Part shown: in pieces, positions 21,901-32,600 of the stretch
Layout: each line of letters opens with the position of its first letter
Position numbering within the stretch: the stretch's first letter is position 1
Assembly (NCBI GenBank): GCA_008704415.1
Contig: VXIS01000176.1
Span: forward strand, 33,473 to 97,472
Source of the DNA: Sphaerosporella brunnea
Taxonomy: Eukaryota; Ascomycota; Pezizomycetes; Pezizales; Pyronemataceae
DNA length: 64,000 bases
Direction: 5' to 3'
Notes under the pieces: generated by a model
Told to the model about the DNA's origin: nothing
Database searches by the model: none
Seen by the model: only the letters and a program-made list of their open reading frames with translations
Position numbers and translations under genes: made by a program

Positions 21901-23066
21901 TCCTGGGCAAACGTCTGCTGTCCCTGTGCTGCCAACACCTGGACCCGAGACCCCAAAGCGCGAGGTTGCTCACCAGCTCGATTCTATACAACAGTCGCCC
22001 ACACCCCCAAGTTCAGAAGACGAACGTCCACCACCATCGGAAAAAACTCAGAAACGAAATATTACACCCCCAACTGCACGAATGACTCGAAGCAAAAAGA
22101 CCATCCAAGACTTCCAGATCCTCGAGGACATGGGGCAAGGCGCGTACGGTCAAGTCAAGCTTGCGCGTTTCAAGCGCAAAGACATGAAGCGCGTCGTGTT
22201 GAAGTATGTCACCAAGCGGCGGATCCTGGTAGACACTTGGACACGCGATAGGCGACTCGGGACTGTGCCCCTTGAGATCCACGTACTGGATTATCTCGGC
22301 CGCGACGGACTGAAGCATCCCAACATCGTCGAGATGACGGATTTCTTCGAGGACGACATCAACTACTACATCGAGATGGTGCCGCACGGACTGCCAGGAA
22401 TGGACCTGTTCGATTACATCGAGTTGAAGGTCAACATGGACGAAGACGAGTGTCGCAGCATCTTCGTCCAGGTCGCCCGCGCGCTTTACCACCTCCACAT
22501 CAAGGCCGGCGTTGTCCACCGAGACATCAAGGACGAAAATGTAGTCCTGGACGGCGCGGGAAATATCAAGCTGATCGACTTTGGATCTTCAGCCTACATC
22601 AAGAGCGGGCCTTTCGACGTGTTTGTGGGTACTATCGGTAAGCCTCTCAATCCTTTCGTGTCATGTGTTCAGTTCTCTAACCCGTTTTGATAGATTATGC
22701 GGCGCCAGAGGTTCTTCAGGGCAAGTCCTACAAAGGGAAGGAACAGGATGTGTGGGCGCTTGGAGTGTTGCTCTACACCATCTGCTACAAGGAGAACCCT
22801 TTCTACAACGTATTTCACCTCTTTATTGCTTCAAGTTCGCATCTAATGCATTTCAGATCGACGAAATCATGGACCGCGAGCTCAGGATCCCATTTGTGAT
22901 GTCGGAGGTCTCGTTGAACTTGATAAAGCTGATGCTAGACCGAGATGTGGATAGACGGCCCACAATCGAGCAGGTGATCGCGCACCCCTGGTTCGAGGAC
23001 CTACCGGGGCCCGAGGAGGCGCTGTTGGCAGAGTATCCCATAGACGCCAGCATTGTCAATCGGTAG
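18933..23066 (+). CDS. PSK1: PAS-domain serine/threonine kinase (PAS kinase)
   Basis: PAS kinases sense metabolic state and in yeast (Psk1/Psk2) phosphorylate enzymes of sugar storage and factors of translation. Exons: 18933-18978, 19392-19590, 19771-22637, 22694-22809 and 22857-23066, in phase, giving about 1145 residues. The first two short exons were chosen by splice signals and phase and are less sure than the rest. A PAS region lies at about 365-420 ([19 protein letters not shown]), with a probable second at about 610-700 ([18 protein letters not shown]). The kinase domain starts at about 862: [11 protein letters not shown] loop, VVLKYV lysine, [13 protein letters not shown] at about 995, LIDFGSS at about 1017, then [11 protein letters not shown]. 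The segment between PAS and kinase is acidic and Pro/Ser-rich. The gene converges on the metallophosphoesterase gene. Confidence 0.92.
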
Positions 23067-23535
23067 CGAGGCTGAACAACGGTGTTTTGCTTTTTCTGGG
23101 GCATCTTTTCGTAATTTTTTCTTTCTTTTTTTATGACATGGCAAGGGATTTGGAGTTAGATGCATTCATGCAAGGTGATTTTTCCTTTCTTTTTTTTTTT
23201 TCTTTCTTTGTATGGGTCTTCTTTGCGGAACTGGGGTTAGACGAATTACAGGTAGAAAAGTATGGATTGGACGGGTGGGTTGGATGAATGGATACAGGGG
23301 TTTCTCAGTTATTGTTTTTTTGTTTTTTTTCTTCTGGTGTAAATACATACCTCTACTACTGCGGAGATGTGATGTGGAAGATGGGGTAAAATTGGCTGCG
23401 GATCTCTTTCTTTACTACCTACCTACCTTCTTCTGATGCTTGGTTGGAGTAGTGGGTCGGTAATGGGATTAATGATGATACATGTACCGTTCTTTCTGCT
23501 CACTCATACACTGAGTGCGTCAACGATAAAGGATC
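23067..23535. other. Convergent 3' intergenic region
   Basis: This T-rich spacer lies between two gene ends that face each other and presumably holds both 3' untranslated regions. No further feature was recognised. Confidence 0.5.
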
Positions 23536-24582
23536 TCACTCCCCCTCCACACCATCAACCATAATATCAACCACAACCGGCTTTCCCCAGCCGCCTACGC
23601 GCCCCTCACCCTTCCTCCACGGTCCCTTCGCAATAGACGCATTAACACACAGCGTCTCCCGTCCCCTCTCCAGCTGCGTAGCATCAACCAGGAACTGCCG
23701 CTTGGCCGACTCGGGACTGGGATCCTCGATGCTTACGCACCCCTCTTCTCGCCAGTCCACGCGGGACGGGGGAGCCCACCGCACCCGCTCCACCCCGCGC
23801 CCCGCGTGCACGTGCCCGAACACGTGAACCAGCGGCCGCACCTCCGCCACCCGCCGCCGCAGCGTTTCGCTGCCACTGTGCATCTCCGGCGGCAACACGC
23901 TGCCGCTGCGGTCGAGATGGAACTTCGGCGGGGAATGCGTTAGCAGCACATCTACGCCCTCCGGCACGGCGCTCCACGGCTGTTCTCCTCCTCCGCCCCG
24001 CTCATACTGGAAGGCCCACGCCCGATCCGTGCTGCGCGGCGAGTACGGAGACCCGAAGAATTTGAGCCCGCATACTTCCACTATCCCCTTCTCTGGGGTG
24101 AGATACGTCAGCGCCTTCCCGGCAAGGAGGGAGAGGCACTCCTGGTGCGTTTCTGCGGAGACGAAAGAGCCGTCGAATGCTAGGTCGTGGTTCCCCGCGA
24201 TGAACAGCTTGTGCGGGTGCGGCTGTGAAGACAGCCAGGACAATGCGTTGCCGAGAGAACGGACGCTGCCGTCGTTGCTTAGGTCCCCCGCGTGTAGCAG
24301 GATGTCGCCGCGTGGAAGGTACGGCGTGTGCTGGTGGGTGTCCGAGATGCAGACGAGGCGGAGCTTCTTGCGGCGCGGGGCTGCGGGTGGAAGGGGAAGG
24401 GATGGCGGGATTGGCGTGAGGGGTGATGACGGCCCGTCGAGTGAGGTCGTGAGCGTCCGCCGCTGGATGGCCGCTGGCAGCACTGGCAGCCCGTCGTCGG
24501 TTAGTTGCGAGGGCGCGAGCTCAGAACGAGGCGGTGGCTCGGCGTAGACGCGGTGGTAGATTAGGTTTGCGGGGGGCTCCAT
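23536..24582 (-). CDS. Calcineurin-like metallophosphoesterase (MPPED/239AB type)
   Basis: This single-exon gene encodes 348 residues. The metal-binding signature of calcineurin-like phosphoesterases is complete: SDTHQH at about 80-84, LHAGDLSND at about 97, GNHD at 130-133, LLTHSPP in the middle and VHVFGHVHAG further on. The order and spacing match the MPPED1/MPPED2-like branch, which uses two metal ions and hydrolyses phosphodiesters in vitro; natural substrates are unknown. The first 70 residues are Pro-rich and unlike the family. An acidic loop EE…GEQPW near the middle is an insertion. The gene is followed on the same strand, 157 bp upstream of its start, by the end of the F-box-like paralogue. 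Confidence 0.88.
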   Translation of the reverse strand: MEPPANLIYHRVYAEPPPRSELAPSQLTDDGLPVLPAAIQRRTLTTSLDGPSSPLTPIPPSLPLPPAAPRRKKLRLVCISDTHQHTPYLPRGDILLHAGDLSNDGSVRSLGNALSWLSSQPHPHKLFIAGNHDLAFDGSFVSAETHQECLSLLAGKALTYLTPEKGIVEVCGLKFFGSPYSPRSTDRAWAFQYERGGGGEQPWSAVPEGVDVLLTHSPPKFHLDRSGSVLPPEMHSGSETLRRRVAEVRPLVHVFGHVHAGRGVERVRWAPPSRVDWREEGCVSIEDPSPESAKRQFLVDATQLERGRETLCVNASIAKGPWRKGEGRVGGWGKPVVVDIMVDGVEGE

Positions 24583-24739
24583 GTGTAGTGAGAGGTTGAG
24601 TGCTTTGGGTGGGTTGGGGTTCGGGCCGGGCCGAGGCGGGGGGATCTACGTGGAGATATGGTTGGCGACGGTGTGCAGATATCCGCTCAGTATTGACAAC
24701 GCTCGCACTTCCATTATTTGTCTTCATGTAAAGGCTAGA

Positions 24740-25351
24740 TCACTTTCTTCTAACCCTCTTCCTCCCCTTCTCCTCATCATCCCCCTCCTCCTCCTCCTCC
24801 TCCTCCTCCTCCTCCTCCTCCTCAGCAACAAGCCTGCTCCTCATCCGTCCCCCCCTCAAGCACCGCACGCCAAAAAAACACCTCACAAACTCCCACTCCC
24901 CTACAAGCGTCAAATCGCCCGGCCTACCTCTGCAATGGAACGCGCCCACCCCGCTACACACGCTCATGGGCAGGTCAAAAGCGACACACCAGCGCCACCG
25001 CGTATTCCGTCTCAGCAGCGGATACTTAAACACCAGCCAGCGCACCTCGCGCAGCTCCTTCAGCGCCCATCCATTCGCGGAGTAGAAGGTGCGCGCGAAA
25101 CGGAACCAGGCGGCCAGCTGCTGCTGCTCCTCCTCCACCTCCTCCTGAGCGAGGTTGGGAGATGATAGCTCTGCGGAGAGCACGCGGATGTAGAGCCGCG
25201 AGAGATGCGCGAGCAGCACGTGGCGGTGGGCCCGCAGCGTTTTCAGTGCGTGCGTGTGGCTGAAGAGGAACTTTTGCAGCACCCGCGGACCCGGCTGCTG
25301 CAGGAGTTGCTCCGTTATTGCGAGCAGGATCTCGGCGGGGAGCGGCGGCAT
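24740..25351 (-). CDS. Orphan F-box-like protein, paralogue 2, with poly-Glu tail
   Basis: Single exon, 203 residues. It is clearly related to the gene at 9226-9795: MPPLPAEILLAITEQLL (F-box-like first helix), RVLQKFLFSH, WFRFARTFYSANGWALKELREV, a W-rich middle and a GRPGD…CFFGV block. The C-terminus differs and carries 13 consecutive Glu residues encoded by a GAG/GAA repeat (CTC triplets on the plus strand at about 24781-24823), then a basic end KGRKRVRRK. The start is the ATG about 75 bp after a TATAAAAG box. Function unknown; nothing beyond the weak F-box likeness suggests a role. The acidic tract may vary in length between strains, being a trinucleotide repeat. Confidence 0.68.
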   Translation of the reverse strand: MPPLPAEILLAITEQLLQQPGPRVLQKFLFSHTHALKTLRAHRHVLLAHLSRLYIRVLSAELSSPNLAQEEVEEEQQQLAAWFRFARTFYSANGWALKELREVRWLVFKYPLLRRNTRWRWCVAFDLPMSVCSGVGAFHCRGRPGDLTLVGEWEFVRCFFGVRCLRGGRMRSRLVAEEEEEEEEEEEEEGDDEEKGRKRVRRK

Positions 25352-25378
25352 TTGCGTGGGTGTGTGTGTGGGCGTTGC

Positions 25379-25408
25379 AAAGGAAGGAAGGAAGGAAGGA
25401 AGGAAGGC
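25379..25408. repeat. (AAGG)n microsatellite
   Basis: About seven AAGG units lie in the short leader between the TATA box and start codon of the minus-strand F-box-like gene. Length change here would alter the leader. Confidence 0.8.
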
Positions 25409-25421
25409 GCTGGAGGCTTTG

Positions 25422-25430
25422 CTTTTATAG
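25422..25430 (-). promoter_or_regulatory. TATA box of F-box-like paralogue 2
   Basis: CTATAAAAG on the minus strand lies about 75 bp before the start codon. It is similar to the box of the paralogue at 9.1 kb. Confidence 0.5.
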
Positions 25431-26050
25431 TCGCGGAACCACGCAAGGGTCCAGATTGTGCGTTTGTGGTTTTTTTGTATGCCCTGCCCTGCCTGGAGCA
25501 AACATAGCTCAGCCAGCCGCGGCGCGCACGGCTTTGAAGTCCTTCCTAATCGAAATACGAATATTTCTATAGGAAATTACATCTTTGCATACGTAGTAGT
25601 AGATAAAGGATACTTTTTATACTTCAGGTATATAATGTCAAAGGACCTAGGTAAGTTGTCAAAACCATCGAAGCTTCGACTCCAGATGAATTGCCATCTG
25701 CGGATGCGACTGCTGTATAAACGACTACTGCAGCCACGGGCCGTCCGTTATTTTTATTGTTTTTTCATTGTTTTTTTTTTGTGTGGGTCAACCAGGGCGT
25801 ATGTAATCGACCCGATGTGTCAAGCTGGGGTTTCGCATTGAGTGATAATCAGTGACTGGCCACCATTCTAGATACTAGTTGAACGCGAACTTTCTAGCAG
25901 CAGCCGCTCTACTATCAGCTCCCAACGATGAGATTATTTCCCCTGTAGCTAAGGAGCTAGTATCAAACGATACCTTATGAACTACCTACCACCTTACAAA
26001 CCACTGGGCTCCGTGCCCGTTTTGAAATCCCGGCAAGAAAGACACAAGGC
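25431..26050. other. AT-rich spacer
   Basis: Short frames only. It includes oligo-T runs at about 25750-25780 and no recognised element. Confidence 0.4.
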
Positions 26051-26054
26051 CCAA

Positions 26055-26147
26055 TCCCGGGTTTGAACCGCGGACCTCCCACATCTTCCGCCACTGAGTG
26101 GCTTGGGTGCGAACCCGAAGCGAGAATCATACCATTATCCCACATCC
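26055..26147 (-). pseudogene. tRNA-Pro(CGG) relic with intron
   Basis: On the minus strand ATAATGGTATGATTCTCGC leads into a TTCGGG anticodon loop. After about 30 bases of intron-like sequence, GTGGGAGGTCC pairs with TCTCGC through G-U wobbles. A perfect B box GGTTCAAACCC follows. Together these match a tRNA-Pro. The T stem (CGCGG against CCGGG) and the acceptor stem do not pair, so the gene is probably dead. A degenerate A box is present. A functional variant is unlikely but not excluded. Confidence 0.5.
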
Positions 26148-26581
26148 ATTCGCAAGTCGGCCACTGCCTCTCCGGGTTACGCGTGTAATAGCGCTGCACC
26201 AACTTCCTTTCGACGGTATAACTGCATGATAGCGGTGCTGGAACTCCGGCGGCGTGGGGTAACACCATCCCCGCTCAGCTATCCATGCTGACGAGCGTTC
26301 TCTGCGCCTGGAGGCCCGAAAAGGTCTGTAACAGGGATAGAACTTGGTTGGAAGAGAAATAGGAGCTTTCTATGAAGATAATATAGTTTCACAGTTGTAG
26401 CTGTACGTTCGCCAATACCATGTTCACCATGGAGCTCAGCGATCCCAACGGCCCGGGTCAGCTGCCCGGGCGGGCTATGGCGGCCAGGGCAACTTCTGGT
26501 GGCCCGGACACTTTGTTGGGCTATGAACAAACAGCCGACGCTCAGCCCGGCTCTGCTATTAGACCCAACTACTAACTTATG

Positions 26582-26700
26582 TACCGTATTATCTCGGTAC
26601 TAAGGCAATGCGGCAAAATCACTGCGCTCTGTGGGGAAGTCTCTCAGCCTCCTGGCAAAGTCACTTAGCCACATTGCCTTATTACCGGGATAATACGGTA
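26582..26700. mobile_element. MITE family B, copy 1 (119 bp)
   Basis: The element is bounded by TA and has long terminal inverted repeats: CCGTATTATCTCGGTACTAA then GGCAATG on the left, its inverse CATTGCC…GGGATAATACGG on the right. The interior carries repeats of GGCAAAGTCACT-like units. There is no coding capacity. Copy 2 at 28026-28144 has the same length in opposite orientation with only about ten differences. Confidence 0.85.
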
Positions 26701-26921
26701 CACCAGAAAGCCCTGCGAACAGACCACTCCACCAGCTACCCATTACGCCCCCGTAAACATACCAACTACGCAGAACAAACTAAATCAAACCACCTCCCAC
26801 ATCATTTCCCCTTCGGTCATTCTGCCGAAACCCCATATTTCCAACCCGCTGCTGACCTTAACCTCGTCCCATTGCCGTATGCCAACCTCGCGCCTTCCCC
26901 CATGAAAACCAGCACATCCCA

Positions 26922-27760
26922 CTATCCCTGGAACAACCGCCACTGCTTGCCGGTTTTGTTTTCAATTTGCCGAAGAATCTCATTTTGCGGAACCAGAAAT
27001 CCGAGGCCGTTGTTGGTATTGCTGTCAGGGTTGGTCGATACCGACGAGCATCCCAACCCACGAACAGGTGCCGCCATCGAACTTGAACACTCCAGCTCCT
27101 GAATCTCCACATGCACAAAATAGTTGCGGCTGGTTAGGGGATATCAACGTTAGGATGTAATACAGTAAACGTTTGCTTCTCTCGGCTGAATCCACACAGT
27201 CACCGTACAGCATCCAAAGCGCGCGGTCACGATTGACATGGCAGCCATTCGGCACGGGGAGCCCAGTCGTGATGGGCGAAGGATGTATGATAGAGGCTGG
27301 GGAAGGTTGGTGGGGGCCCAGGAGGAAGTGGTGGTGGATAAGCACTAATAGACAGTATGTTCGCATTTTTGAAGACAGTGGGTACGGTTAGGCCTTCGAA
27401 GAACTTCAGCGAGTGAAGTGCCCAAACCATGAGCAAGGGAATGCAGAATGCAGACGAGAATCCGTAACCAACAACGGTGAAAGAAAACTGAGTATTTCCT
27501 CTGTGTTTTTGGATAATTTTTGCGCTCCTTCCGTGTATCTGGCGAATTAGCGCCGCCGTTTCGGGCCCGGGAATGTACTCAGGAACAACTCTGGGCAGGA
27601 ATCCGGCAGGTACGGCGACTTTGTCTTCACCAACTGACACAAAGTTGTATTCCGTTAAGCCATCAGCATTGTAGAGGTCGCCTGGCTTCAGCGTGCTTTG
27701 TAATCGAAGTCAGCTCCCAGTCTTGATGTTCAAACCTAGAGCCGTAGGTAAACAACCTCC
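26922..27760 (-). pseudogene. Broken gene with trypsin-like GDSGAG motif
   Basis: Minus-strand coding-like segments can be followed from about 27720 to 26922. The first reads LKPGDLYNADGLTEYNFVSV then GEDKVAVPAGFLPRVVPEYI and continues to a hydrophobic stretch. A later frame gives CGDSGAGVFKFDGGTCSWVG then MLVGIDQP and a stop. The adjacent frame continues NTNNGLGFLVPQNEILRQIE then NKTGKQWRLFQG and a stop at 26922. GDSGAGVF followed by a WVGML strand resembles the active-site serine region of trypsin-fold proteases. At least one frame break after GIDQP is needed to join the parts. No catalytic His or Asp was placed. It sits between two inverted MITE copies. This could be a decayed gene or one whose introns I failed to place. 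Confidence 0.4.
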
Positions 27761-28025
27761 GACGGGGTTGACAGCCGCGCTACAGCAAAAATCGGTTGGC
27801 AACCGTACGGTCATGTGCTTTTAGTAATACACACGAGGCCCGGAAGCCTGTTTTTTGCTGGGATGCAGGCGAGTTCTGCTAAAGGAGCTGTCGAAGGAGA
27901 CAAATTGTGCGGGTGAGCAGAAACATTCACAGGCTGGCACTCGTAGGTGCAGATGCGCTTCATCTTCACTGCTGAGCACTCGGGCCATTTCCACTAGCTT
28001 TAAATGTCTTGTTCATATATATATA

Positions 28026-28144
28026 TACCGTATTATCTCGGTAATAAGGCAACATAGCTAAGTGACTTTGCCAGGAGGCTGAGTGACTTCACCACAGAGC
28101 GCAGTGACTTTGCCACATTGCCTCAGTACCGAGATAATACGGTA
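28026..28144. mobile_element. MITE family B, copy 2 (119 bp, inverted relative to copy 1)
   Basis: It has the same ends and length as copy 1. It was inserted at the end of a (TA)n run, as expected for TA target choice. Three degenerate GGCAAAGTCACT-type units form most of the interior. It is 1.3 kb from copy 1, in reverse orientation. Confidence 0.85.
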
Positions 28145-29639
28145 TGTTGTGAGGCCACTCGTCGGTGGTGTAGCTGTGGCCCTACGGAATCTCGCGTGGA
28201 GGTTGGCAACTGGTTGGCAACCATTCTTGGCGGTTTCCCAGCTCTATTCAAACCGAAACAGCAGAAATACAAACCTTAAATTGGTGGTGAGGGCATCTCT
28301 CGTACGTTGATGATGATATGGCCACCAATAGTTTACGTCTTTATTCCGCCCACAAAACCAGAGACATGAAAGCAATCCAACGCCAAACAGCAAAGGACGG
28401 GGGCCATAGGCACATGTAAGACAGGAAACCTGCGCGTTACTGCTCCGGTCAGCGGCACATCGGCCGGGTGATGGGAACCAAACGTTTCGATCTCCATTAT
28501 CCTTGCAGCATGACCAACATCTATAGGCCGAGCACTGCACGCACTTGTCCTCTCTCGATAGTTTGCTGCGTCGTTGCGCAATTGTGTCAAGTTCTCAGTG
28601 TAGCCGGCCTCAAGGACGGGAAGATCAGCCTCGAGCTACCACCCGCCACTCGCCTCGGACGAAGAGCCGCACACAGTGTTCGCGATAGCCAGCAGGCTGT
28701 TTGTCACGTTGCCTGTCTCAAGAATTCTGCCAACAGGGTGATTTCCATCTATGGACGCTCTTCACGGGAGAGCACTCGTTCTTCCAAAGCCCGCCTTCGA
28801 AGCCGGGCTCTACTCAGGCTGGCTCCCTTATAATTATACACAGGGACCGTTCATATCATCGCAGCTTGACGATGAGAACGATCATATTCAACTCGTATCT
28901 TCAAACGCGGTGTTAGTTCAGGGGCATTTATGCAGCATCTGTGGATACGCCAAGAAGTGGTCGGCTAGATTCCCGTGTAGATACATATGTACATACACAT
29001 ATACTTCTTGCTCAATGATCGAGATGCAATCAGAAACCGATCTGAATGGGGAACTACGCCCCTCAGACACAGCGCCTCCGGTTGGCTTGTCCTCGCTGCG
29101 GAATCCAGAGAGAGTCGTGCCGACCTCAACAGGGCTCAGGCCAGCGGGTGGTGGGGCAGTCGGGGATTTAAAGTCCGATGAGGAGCTGTGGGCCATCCCT
29201 CTACATATGATAATGCCGCTCTCTGCTCGCCAGTTGACTGGGGGAGGAGGGCGATCTCTTTCCCAGCCTCCTGGACCGGGGGAAAGGTTATGGTGGTGTT
29301 GTTCAGAATTCTTCCATCATTATTTACATCCTTACTTACGCGCGCCGAACTATTTAAGCGCCTGTCACCATTTCATTGTAAATTGTATGGCTCTTTCCTA
29401 CTGAACTTGATATGGAAGAAATCTATACAACCACAACACTAGGTCAATTGGGCTGTTGGATGTTACGGATATGAATGATGCCGTTCTAAACATCTGGAGA
29501 TTGATATTAACATCGATCGTCGGGCTCGTGGGCAATGAATTTACAGGACAGGTATCTGACACCGGGATGCACCGAGGTCGTATCCCACCATTAGTTTTCT
29601 GAAATAAATGTCCTCATACTCCGTCCTTTTCCACAACCA
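28145..29639. other. Spacer with a coding-like fragment at 28.6-28.9 kb
   Basis: On the plus strand at about 28751-28930 a frame reads MDALHGRALVLPKPAFEAGL then YSGWLPYNYTQGPFISSQLD. A neighbouring frame just upstream reads SDEEPHTVFAIASRLFVTLP. Together they look like a decayed exon of an unknown protein. No start, splice signals or family could be fixed. The rest of the stretch shows nothing. Confidence 0.3.
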
Positions 29640-32600
29640 TCAAGAGGCAGCAACCAGAACACCCATCGCCCCCTCAACAGGCCTAAAAATCCTATACCAC
29701 CTGTCTTCATTTGCAGGCCTTGAGCTACCAGCTCTAATCTCACGATCCAACCAGTTCCTAACGGCCCTCGAGCGACTCCACCCCTCAAAGCACTCAGCCA
29801 CCCCGAGTAGCGCATCTGCGTCCATCACTCTCCCTTCTTGCACCAGCTCCCTAACCCTAGCTTCCACCTCAGAAAAGTCCAGAAAGCTGTATCGAGGTCC
29901 CAGGCCGGCTTCTTTCTTCAGGTCCGCCTGCCATACTGGATGTGGAGTCAGTAGAGCCTTTAGCAGTGCTGCGAGTGTTGCCGAGAGAGGCGTATGACAG
30001 GTGGGGCAGCAGAGCGGGTGTTCGCGCGAAAGGAGGAATTTCAAGAGGCGAGATGTTAATGTCAGGTTCCAGCGAGAGGATAGGAGAGCATGGCCTGGCA
30101 GAGTGTCAGCTATGACCGTGGATATCGGTAGTGAGGGGGTTTACGGATGGGAGACCCCACTTTCAAAAGGGCCGAAAGGGCATTGGTGAAAGACGGCAGA
30201 AGGGCACACCACTTGTGTGTTTCCTGGTGTAGAATCACAGTACGCATAGATGCCCACACTTCCAGGTAAAGGAAGGGGTTTTTGGACCACCATTCGGTTC
30301 CGAGAAAGGAGACCATTCCGCAGAGTCCGCCTGTGATGTAGGCCATCTCGAAGGAACATTTCATCAAAACTGTGACGATCCTGCCAATTTCATTCTCTCT
30401 ATGGGCGCAATCATCGCGTGGTGCGAGAGGCAAAGCCATAATCGATGTTCGTTTGGCGCCCAAGCCGGTAACCACGAGGAGTTCGATAAGGGCTCCCACG
30501 GACGCCGAATGAAGCCATATCAATCCCGGTTCTGCAGATGCTAGAAAGAGCGCCTGGTAGGATGTGGTGACATACTGAACGGCGGAGGAGATTAAATGTG
30601 ACTGCTTTGCCAAGGACAAACCTAGGCTACGTGAGCCATCATATCAGTCAGCAATTATGCTCTATGAAACTTACAAATGGCATCGTGAGATCTGGCCAGA
30701 GTGGTTGCAAACAGCACTACGCCTGTGAAGCTCTCCAGATGCCTTCTCAAACTATCCACTGGAAGGTTGACGGCAGTATGGCTTCGGCACGTCGTGCTGA
30801 TTGCCTCTATCTCCCGTAGAAATATGGGGACGACTGCTTCATCAGTAACTCGCACCCACGAGTTAGGGGAACATACACAGATCGACGCTTCCAACGACTT
30901 GCGCCAATTTTGTAGCCTCGGACAACGTCCCCTTGGAAACGCTGGTCAAGACATCACAAGCCCGCATCCAGGCTATTGATAACATGGGTGAGCAGATCTT
31001 CGCAGGGATGTGATTGGATGCATGCCTTCCGGAGTAATCCACTCTCTGTCCAGAGATTCCACATAACATCTGATAAGAAGCATCGACAATTGCTGGTTCA
31101 ACAAGTCCGGTTTTTCGTTGAGCATTAGCATAGTAACGTCCAGCACTATTCGCAAAAGCTTGCGTATATGTCCAACAGTAGCTTCTGGTTCTGCAGAATT
31201 CGAGACAAAATCATAGGAGAAGACGTGTCTGAAAAGGTCCTTCACTCACCTCATTAGCATCCTAGTCCTCAGGATATCAAATCAACACAACCTACATGAA
31301 AGACTTCAAAAGCATTCTCTGCATGCTTAGAAATAAGCTTAAAAACAGGGTGGCCTTCCGTCAACTGCCCAGTACAAGCCGAGGCCAACCATGCACTAGT
31401 CGTGATCATTGCAAAGCTCATGTCTGTTGCTCTCCTCCGCCACACCCAAGGAAGCACCCATTCGGCATTGGCAATAACGCAAGCCTCCGGGCGTGTCTTT
31501 AACTCATCTCGCAGGAGTGTTCTGCTCGACAATGGAGCCACAGCCGTCCCTTTCTGAGCATGCACATATCCAATATAACTCTTCAGTAGCTCAATGGCCT
31601 TTAGATCCGTACTTGGCTTAAAACCTAGCCGGTTCAGCTTATTCAGTTAAATCTTCCACAAATGAAGTTCCTACCTTCACACCCATTTTGGACCTCATTG
31701 AAAATATACGTCAATGCCACTCTGACAGCACTCTCAGGATGCGCTTTAAGCTTCTTGTAGGCCTCGGTGTGCTGTAGCACAACCTGCATGTCCCACGGCG
31801 CCCTAAACTCGTCTAGTATGCGATGCGTTTGCTGGCCGTTGATCCAGGCCACAAACATCACTCGCAGATTCGCGAACTCGTAGTCTCGGGAAAAGTCATG
31901 TCTATCAAGTGCTGGCAATGTAGGAAATTTGTAGGGTGAGGGAGTAAACGCATTTAGGTTGCTCGAAGCCAAGATACCGCAACGTCGTTCCAATGGTGCC
32001 AGCAGAGTTGTGACAATACTGTGAACATCCAGCGGCTTTAGATCCACCCTCAAAACAACCCTTAGAAGGGATGCTGAGCATGGGAGGGCAACTATTTCAT
32101 TAGCCTGATGTGAATCGAAGTGGAGGGGCACCCACAAACGCATCTCGAAAGTCGCAGGAGGTTCTCGTTGTAAGCCGTGCTCTCTCCACTGACGCCCCAC
32201 CACGCGGCACCAGAGCTCAGCAGCTGCAGACACTTCCACACAGGGAGTGCACACTCCGCCTGTTCATCAAGCTTCAACCACTCCGGGGCCGGGATACTAT
32301 GTAGCAGCTCTGACAGCACCGTCACAGCCGTTCCATGGGCTTCAACCCATCCACGCACATTTCGATTCTTACTTCCACCTCCTCCCTCAGGGGACAATCG
32401 TTTCAGACACGACAACAACAGCTCAGAGATAAAGCGGAAGCCAGAGTCGCCTAGGCGCTGGAACTCCGGTCGCAGGGAGGAGAGAAGGCCCAGCCCCACT
32501 GAGGCGGTGAGAGCATCGTCTTGAACGGGCAGTTGGAGGCTGGATTTGCTGGAAGTCAGGTTGTGGTCTCGGGTCCAGATTGTGAAAAAACATTTCTGCT

